64,000 bases of DNA from Liolophura sinensis (Eukaryota; Mollusca; Polyplacophora; Chitonida; Chitonidae), in assembly GCF_032854445.1 (NCBI RefSeq), contig NC_088297.1, positions 8,357,375 to 8,421,374 on the forward strand, read 5' to 3'. Within the stretch, counting starts at the first letter, position 1. Every line of letters begins with the position of its first letter. This document shows, piece after piece, positions 26,801-35,800 of the stretch. The translations under genes and the position numbers were made by a program. The notes beneath the pieces are model-generated. The model was not told the DNA's origin. It ran no database searches and saw only the letters and a list, made by a program, of their open reading frames with translations.

Positions 26801-29800
26801 GGTCCCAGTAACTGTGTATTGACAAGAAAGACAAACTCATACACACTAACACATCAAAGGCAGGGTCCCAGTAACTGTGTATTGACAAGGGAGACTAACT
26901 CATACACACTAACACATCAAAGGCAGGGTCCCAGTAACTGTGTATTGACAAGGAAGACTAACTCATACACACTAACACATCAAAGGCAGGGTCCCAGTAA
27001 CTGTGTATTGACAAGGGAGACTAACTCATACACACTAACACATCAAAGGCAGGGTCCCAGTAACTGTGTATTGACAAGGAAGACTAACTCATACACACTA
27101 ACACATCAAAGCTGGGGTCCCAGTAACTGTGTATTGACAAGGGAGACAAACTCATACACACTAACACATCAAAGGCAGGGTCCCAGTAACTGTGTATTGA
27201 CAAGGGAGACTAACTCATACACACTAACACATCAAAGGCAGGGTCCCAGTAACTGTGTATTGACAAGGAAGACTAACTCATACACACTAACACATCAAAG
27301 CTGGGGTCCCAGTAACTGTGTATTGACAAGGAAGACTAACTCATACACACTAACACATCAAAGGCAGGGTCCCAGTAACTGTGTATTGACAAGAAAGACA
27401 AACTCATACACACTAACACATCAAAGGCAGGGTCCCAGTAACTGTGTATTGACAAGGAAGACAAACTCATATACACTAACACATCAAAGGCAGGGTCCCA
27501 GTAACTGTGTATTGACAAGAAAGACAAATTCATACACACTAACACATCAAAGGCGGGGTCCCAGTAACTGTGTATTGACAAGGGAGACAAACTCATACAC
27601 ACTAACACATCAAAGGCGGGGTCCCAGTAACTGTGTATTGACAAGAAAGACAAACTCATACACACTAACACATCAAAGCTGGGGTCCCAGTAACTGTGTA
27701 TTGACAAGAAAGACAAACTCATATACACTAACACATCAAAGCTGGGGTCCCAGTAACTGTGTATTGACAAGGAAGACTAACTCATACACACTAACACATC
27801 AAAGGCAGGGTCCCAGTAACTGTGTATTGACAAGAAAGACAAACTCATACACACTAACACATCAAAGGCGGGGTCCCAGTAACTGTGTATTGACAAGAAA
27901 GACAAACTCATACACACTAACACATCAAAGCTGGGGTCCCAGTAACTGTGTATTGACAAGAAAGACTAACTCATACATACTAACACATCAAAGCTGGGGT
28001 CCCAGTAACTGTGTATTGACAAGGAAGACTAACTCATACACACTAACACATCAAAGGCAGGGTCCCAGTAACTGTGTATTGACAAGGAAGACTAACTCAT
28101 ATACACTAACACATCAAAGCTGGGGTCCCAGTAACTGTGTATTGACAAGGAAGACTAACTCATATACACTAACACATCAAAGCTGGGGTCCCAGTAACTG
28201 TGTATTGACAAGGAAGACAAACTCATGCACACTAACACATCAAAGCTGGGGTCCCAGTAACTGTGTATTGACAAGGAAGACAAACTCATGCACACTAACA
28301 CATCAAAGCTGGGGTCCCAGTAACTGTGTATTGACAAGGAAGACTAACTCATACACACTAACACATCAAAGGCGGGGTCCCAGTAACTGTGTATTGACAA
28401 GGAAGACAAACTCATGCACACTAACACATCAAAGCTGGGGTCCCAGTAACTGTGTATTGACAAGGAAGACAAACTCATGCACACTAACACATCAAAGCTG
28501 GGGTCCCAGTAACTGTGTATTGACAAGGAAGACAAACTCATGCACACTAACACATCAAAGCTGGGGTCCCAGTAACTGTGTATTGACAAGGAAGACTAAC
28601 TCATACACACTAACACATCAAAGGCGGGGTCCCAGTAACTGTGTATTGACAAGGAAGACAAACTCATGCACACTAACACATCAAAGCTGGGGTCCCAGTA
28701 ACTGTGTATTGACAAGGAAGACTAACTCATACACACTAACACATCAAAGGCGGGGTCCCAGTAACTGTGTATTGACAAGGAAGACAAACTCATGCACACT
28801 AACACATCAAAGCTGGGGTCCCAGTAACTGTGTATTGACAAGGAAGACTAACTCATACACACTAACACATCAAAGGCGGGGTCCCAGTAACTGTGTATTG
28901 ACAAGAAAGACAAACTCATATACACTAACACATCAAAGCTGGGGCCCCAGTAACTGTGTATTGACAAGGAAGACAAACTCATACACACTAACACATCAAA
29001 GGCAGGGTCCCAGTAACTGTGTATTGACAAGAAAGACAAACTCATACACACTAACACATCAAAGGCAGGGTCCCAGTAACTGTGTATTGACAAGAAAGAC
29101 AAACTCATACACACTAACACATCAAAGCTGGGGTCCCAGTAACTGTGTATTGACAAGGAAGACAAACTCATATACACTAACACATCAAAGCTGGGGTCCC
29201 AGTAACTGTGTATTGACAAGGAAGACTAACTCATACACATTAACATATCAAAGGCGGGGTCCCAGTAACTGTGTATTGACAAGAAAGACAAACTCATACA
29301 CACTAACACATCAAAGGCAGGGTCCCAGTAACTGTGTATTGACAAGGAAGACTAACTCATACACATTAACACATCAAAGGCAGGGTCCCAGTAACGGTGT
29401 ATTGACAAGAGAGACTAACTCATGCACATTAACACGTCAAAGCTGAGGTCCCAGTAACTGTGTATTGACAAGGAAGGCTAACTCATACACATTAACACAT
29501 CAAAGGCAGGGTCTCAGTAACTGTGTATTGACAAGGGAGACTAACCCATGCACATTAACACGTCAAAGCTGGGGTCCCAGTAACTGTGTATTGACAAGGA
29601 AGACTAACTCATACACACTAACTCGTCAAAGGCAGGGTCCCAGTAACTGTGTATTGACAAGGAAGACTAACTCATACACACTAACACTTTTAAACTGTAT
29701 GACCAACAAAAACTTATCATTATTTTGATTAAAATTTACTTTTTTTATTGGAGTTCTGTCTTGCTGGAGTATTTCCAGTTTTTATAGCCAGCAGCAGTCA

Positions 29801-32800
29801 GGTTTATGGAGAGAATAAACCACTACACCTCGTGACAAAATGCCTGACAAATGTCTTCACATAGAAAATCACACCCAAATAAGCCAGAGCCCCTTTAGCC
29901 AGGGAGAGATAAATAGCAGATAAATAGCTGCAAACAAGGACTGTATTTTAACTATAAATAATAAGGCATTTTAGTCAAATATATGAATATCATACAAAAC
30001 ATATGTAATATGATGATTAACAAATGATTATGTCCCTTTGACAACACAGGACAGGTATTTATACAAATGATGAAAACTCGACACAAGACTGAGAAAAACA
30101 CTTATCTTCCCCAACAAGGTTTCCTCCAAACATAATGCTGCAGCCGTCGTTGTATACGTGAAATATTTTTGAATTTTGCAAAAAACTTCAATCAGATATA
30201 AAAAAAAATTTCCCCACATCCTTTCAAAGGAGAATTTTTTTGCTTTTTTTATTTTTTTTTTTTTTTACCTTTTTCTCAGCACAATACGATGGGAGTCCTC
30301 TTTATTAGCAGCCCTCAGTGAAATGTACGGGGATTCAAACTCCTGAAGCTTGCGGACAACTGAAAACAATACCCATACAAAACATGACAGGCTTTAGTTC
30401 ACAATATTTCAGCTGAGACTGTAAGTCAACAGATTTCTCAGGTGCTAAGCAAATATCAACCGTTAAACCTTCAGTCAAAAGATAAAAGGAAACCAATCAA
30501 TCAATCAATCATTCAACCAGTGAATCACTCATTAGTTAGGTACACGTACATGAACCACAAGTGAAAGATGCTTGACAGGTCCCTTACTCTTGACCAGTAA
30601 GGTCTGAGAAATCTGAGGGGCGTGATCAGCCCAACTCTTACCTGGAGCCCAACAACAACAAGCATGGGTATACTTATATGGGTGATCTGCAGGGAATATT
30701 AATCTGGTAAAGGGTAGTAGTGTAAACCAGACACAAGAGACAGACAGGGAAAGATGCTATACTGGATGTATATGCCCTCCATCAACTTTCCTAAAAGAAA
30801 TGGCTTTGTTCATCTTGAACTCTCTGCTCTAAGACTTACTAGAGTTATCTCCCCCATCTTCCTTCTTCACTAAGTAAAGACCAAAATAGTAAACAAAATC
30901 ATCTGCGAGTTCAATGTGGGAAGCCACATTCTGAAAGGCAAAAAAAAAAAAGTAACAGAAACTTCAATTTCTCTCCAGTGATGAAAAAACAACCTACAAA
31001 GAATATTACATTATAACTAATTGCAGATGGCTATTTCTAGCAGAAATATGATATGGTCAATGACCTTTCAACAAAACAGAGAAAGTGACAAAATTTTATT
31101 CATCATAAAATTGTTATTTGTTATCACTAATGTATTTCTAATTATTACACATCTTCACAGAGCTAGTCCAATTCTTTTATAGCTAAATGATAAGAATCGA
31201 GATAATTTGAAGATTGCTTTCCTAAATCATAACCAATATGGAGATCAACAAAACTTTGTTAACAAGCCTTTAACACCGATAGAGAAACAAAGATAACAAA
31301 TACAGCAGAATGCTGGAGTGAAGTTTGATCACACCTCAAGAACATCCTCAGTCTGGTCAGTAGAGAGTATGTTGACACTGATTTTGTGGCCATTCATCAG
31401 GAAAACGTCCAGTGACACAGCCTCTGGGTCTTCTTGAGCCGTTTCCTAGACAACAGCAACAGACAAATAAATAAATGCCTAAAATAAAATCCTTGATGTA
31501 TAAAAAGATTCCAGAACAATTTTCAGTACTTTTGTACACATGTACCACTAAGTTACCTGTCACCATTTCTTTATTTATTTGTTTGACTTGTGTCTTACGC
31601 CGTACTCAAGAATATTTCACTTATACGAAGGCTGCCAACTTTATGGTGGGAGGAATCCTGGCAGAGCCGAGGGGTAAACCCATGATCATCTGCAGGTTGC
31701 TGCAGACGTTCCAACGTACAGCCAGAGTGGAAGCCACGCATTCGCGAGTGGCACCGGAGACACTGTGCTGTGCTAACCATCTTGGCCACAGAAGCTTTCC
31801 TGTTAGTGTGACCAAGAGACAACATTACTGACACCATAATATTTGCATATCCTATCGCTGAGTAGCCAAGTAACTAATAGAATCCTGTAGACCCCATACA
31901 TGTATGTCTCTTTATCCTGCATCTAACAAGATATCCCAGTCTTCACTGGATGACGATGTTCATCTGGAGGACCTGTATGTTCCTGAATCCTGTAGCCGTG
32001 ACATACGTATCTGTTAACTAGGTTATCTCCCTTTGTTCCACTGTGACAACAATGTGCCAATGTGCCAGTACATGTACATCAGCCCTCCGTGCTGAATTGA
32101 TGAGTCTTTTGCAGGTTAAATTTGTTTCACGGCTACTCGGTGACAGAATAAAGAAATATATGAAGATTACAGACACCACATACCCAAAGTGCATTTTTAG
32201 AGGCAAATAAATGTCACACAATATTATTTCTGCTCCTGACATTTACAATTTTCCATTAGAATACCATCCCAAGTTCCAAACAAACCTCAACACACCTTCC
32301 TAAAATCCACAGAACTCTTAGAATCAGGAAAAAAAATGGGCAAGTTAGTCAAGGAAGAAATCTATGATCATTAAGTGTATTTACATCTCCTGACAATGGG
32401 AAACCACGTAAATAACAGCATCCTGCCAATGAGAAACCACATACATAATAGCATCCTGCCAATGAGAAACCACATAAATAACAGCATGCTGCCAATGAGA
32501 AACCACATACATAATAGCATGCTGCCAATGAGAAACCACTTAAATAATAGCACCCTGCCAATGAGAAACCACGTAAATAACAGCATCCTGCCAATGTGAA
32601 ACCACGTAAATAACAGCATTCTGCCAATGAGAAACCACGTAAATAACAGCATCCTGCCAATGAGAAACCACATACATAATAGCATCCTGCCAATGAGAAA
32701 CCACGTAAATAACAGCATTCTGCCAATGTGAAACCACGTAAATAACAGCATTCTGCCAATGAGAAACCACGTAAATAATAGCATCCTGCCAATGAGAAAC

Positions 32801-35800
32801 CACGTAAATAACAGAACCCTGCCAATGAGAAACCACGTAAATAACAGCATCCTGGCAATGAGAAACCACGTGAACAAGAAACCACATAGATAATAGCATC
32901 CTGCCAATGAGAAACCACATAAATAACAGCATCCTGCAACTGAGTAATGTTGTGCTCCACAAGTGTGCAGCACCTGAGCTCAATACATACAGCACTTTGT
33001 TAAAAAACCACTGACAACATTTTGCTCAACACTGCTTTCCTTGTTATTAGACACCAATGCTCAGGTTATGACATATGTGTATTAAACCTTGCCTGTGCTT
33101 TGTACAGGAGGACTAAACAGGAAGTAATACAGAAAGCTTAAATTTTAATTTCAAATTTAATTCAATTCATTTTGAAAATATAAAACGTATTTTTTTCTAT
33201 TATTATTCTCTTTCACACTAACCTGTTGAGCATTCAGCAAGAATCCATTAAATGTATCACTGCTGCATACTGTGGCATCCTGACTGACTGAAAGAAATAA
33301 AAGAGGAAATATCCTTTGTTGGTGAGAGATCAGCATGAGGAAGTACATATGTAGTTTGTAAACTTGTACAAATATCATACTCTAACAGAATAGAAACCTT
33401 ACTACGTTTGAAATTGGGCTGAAGTGTTTTGCCTGTCTCAACTAACTAGTAAGGGTTTTCGTTAAAATCTAGCTCTTGTTGGTGTGGCTGAAATACTTAA
33501 AATGAATGAATGATTATGGTTTTACGCCACATCGGCAATTTTTCGGCCATATCGTGGCGAGATACTTAAAGTGAAAGAAAACTAAAATCTGAAGTAAAGT
33601 ACAGCATACAGAACACTGTTTCGTTTATTTTTTCAGACATTTTTTTTTATGAGCCATTTTGACAGTACCTAGGAACTCACATCACTTTTTTACCTGATGT
33701 TCACCAGAGGGAAGGAATTTTGTGGAATGTTTTATTCCAACATTCAGTGTCATGATTGGAAAACTTCCTGTGATGTCAGAGTTCCTAAACTCTGATAGTA
33801 TGGTCTTTATTATAAAGCCCACCTATAATTTAAATGTTTGCACACCTTTAACTCTCTTCACAAAAATTTAAATAAAATAAAGTATATTTATGCATAGTTT
33901 TAAGCGTTCAGTGATGCCCACTTCGATTTGTAGAGGTCTTTTCCTTTAAGTCAAAAGGTTCATCACTTGTAAGGAACCTCTCTTGGGCAAAGGGAAGTAG
34001 CTCATGCTGCTGATCTGATAGGGTTTAACATTTGACACTACACGGCAGGCTCTGTTTGCTCTTTAGTGCTTACCTGTACATTTACAAACACACTGTATGT
34101 TACAACATAAAATCAACATACTGTAAATCTTCAACAACTTGGACCTATGAAACACCTTTTTTCAGTAAAATTTATGCACATACAATTATTGTGAGACTTA
34201 GGTTATAAATATGACTTGTATGTGTCACTAAAGAAAGCAAGTTTTATAAAACTGCGCAAATTATTTCTCTACGCTCCACAGTTTGCTAAGAATGTTTCAA
34301 AGTATTGGTTGTAGAGGCGGTTGAAAAGGTTAAAGAATTAAGCTCCTCGTTTCGTTTATCCATAAATACTGACAGTGTTACGGTCCCTTGGCTGTCCTCC
34401 ATTACAACATATACATGTGGTACTTACTTATTTGTATGTAGCGTTCAAGCATCACTCTTCTCTCCTCCAACTGTGAAGAGTTCAATGCCAGCAGCTTCTT
34501 TGGTGGGAAAGGGGGGAGAATGCTACTGCCAAACTCTTTCTTTAGCTGCGGAGAAATTTAACATTCATGTACATGTCCAATGGCATTATGCACTTAATTT
34601 ACACCTTTCTTAGACAAAATTAATGAATTTACATGTACTTGTACTTTCACAAATGTGTACATGTGTAACGGCTGAAGGATTTGACTACATGAGTCACAAG
34701 TGGATTCGAACTCGGGTCTCAGTAGCCAAAGTCCAGTGCTCTATCAACTCAGCTAAAGGGAAAGTCCCACCAGCGTCTGCCAGAATAAGCACTGAAAGGC
34801 TACTCCTGTTACGTTCCTCCCCACTTAAATCCTTCCCCTCTCTAAAGACACACCCATGTTCCCAAGCCCAGAGTGCCACACTTCTTAGTCCAGTTATCTA
34901 CCAACTGAGCCAAAGGGAAAATCCCACTAGCCAAAGTTCTGATACTCTAAGCACAGAAAAGATGCTCCTGTTACACATGGAGATACACATGTAATTATGT
35001 GTGTACACATCCATGTGTTGTTGGTACTTAGCATTGGCTTTTAAGACACATATGTACAGGGTTGACATATATCAGCATGCAGTCTTCTTAAAACTAATAT
35101 ACATGGCACATGTCCTGTAATATTTATTATTTATTTATTTATTTGATTGGTGTTTTACACCGTACTCAAGGATATTTCACTTATACAACAGCAGCCAGTA
35201 TTATGGTGGGTGGAAACCGGGCACAGCCCGAGGGAAACCCACAACCATCCGCAGGTTACTGGAAGACCTTCCCACGTACGGCCGGAGTGGAAGCCAGTGT
35301 GAGCTAGACCAGTCTGATCTTTGCACACTGTATTATGACTGCAGCCAATTACACAAGCACAGTATAGAGACATACACAAAACACTGTGTTCTTTGAAAAA
35401 CTTATTTACAACACATATAAAGTATTCTTCACGATGTATATCTGCCTACTGTAATTCTTCAACCTTTTCACATGTTTGCACAGTGTTGTTTATTCAGGCA
35501 TATCCTGAAGGCATAATTCTGTGTAGACTGATAAAATTACACTTTTTCAAATTGGCCAACCCAACCAATTGTCTCAAAAATCAAAGTCAAAAGGTGCATA
35601 AAATCACAATGAAAGTTGCTCTTTCATATACGTAGAGGTTGAGGGTACACTATATATACAGAGTACATGACAGAGAACAAACACAATAATGGAATGGACA
35701 AACAGAACTAATACCTGTTCATGAAAATGGTGAAATTGTCTGTAGCGGACTGAGCAATGGAAGACTCCATTAATGTGAACATTGAAGCACTGAAAATAAA

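Noticed and set aside
26693-29446. 917-codon open frame on the plus strand with 21-residue repeats
   Set aside because: It is the antisense of the 63-bp SNX17 array. The period is 21 codons, so a frame free of stops in one unit stays open. No start context, no domain, and the other strand holds the real exon.
21712-29690. CRISPR-like arrays
   Set aside because: Direct repeats without unique spacers, in animal introns. They are minisatellites.
32349-32995. 150-200-codon minus-strand frames in three phases
   Set aside because: All come from the 33-bp array (11-codon period). Several phases open at once is the mark of a simple repeat.
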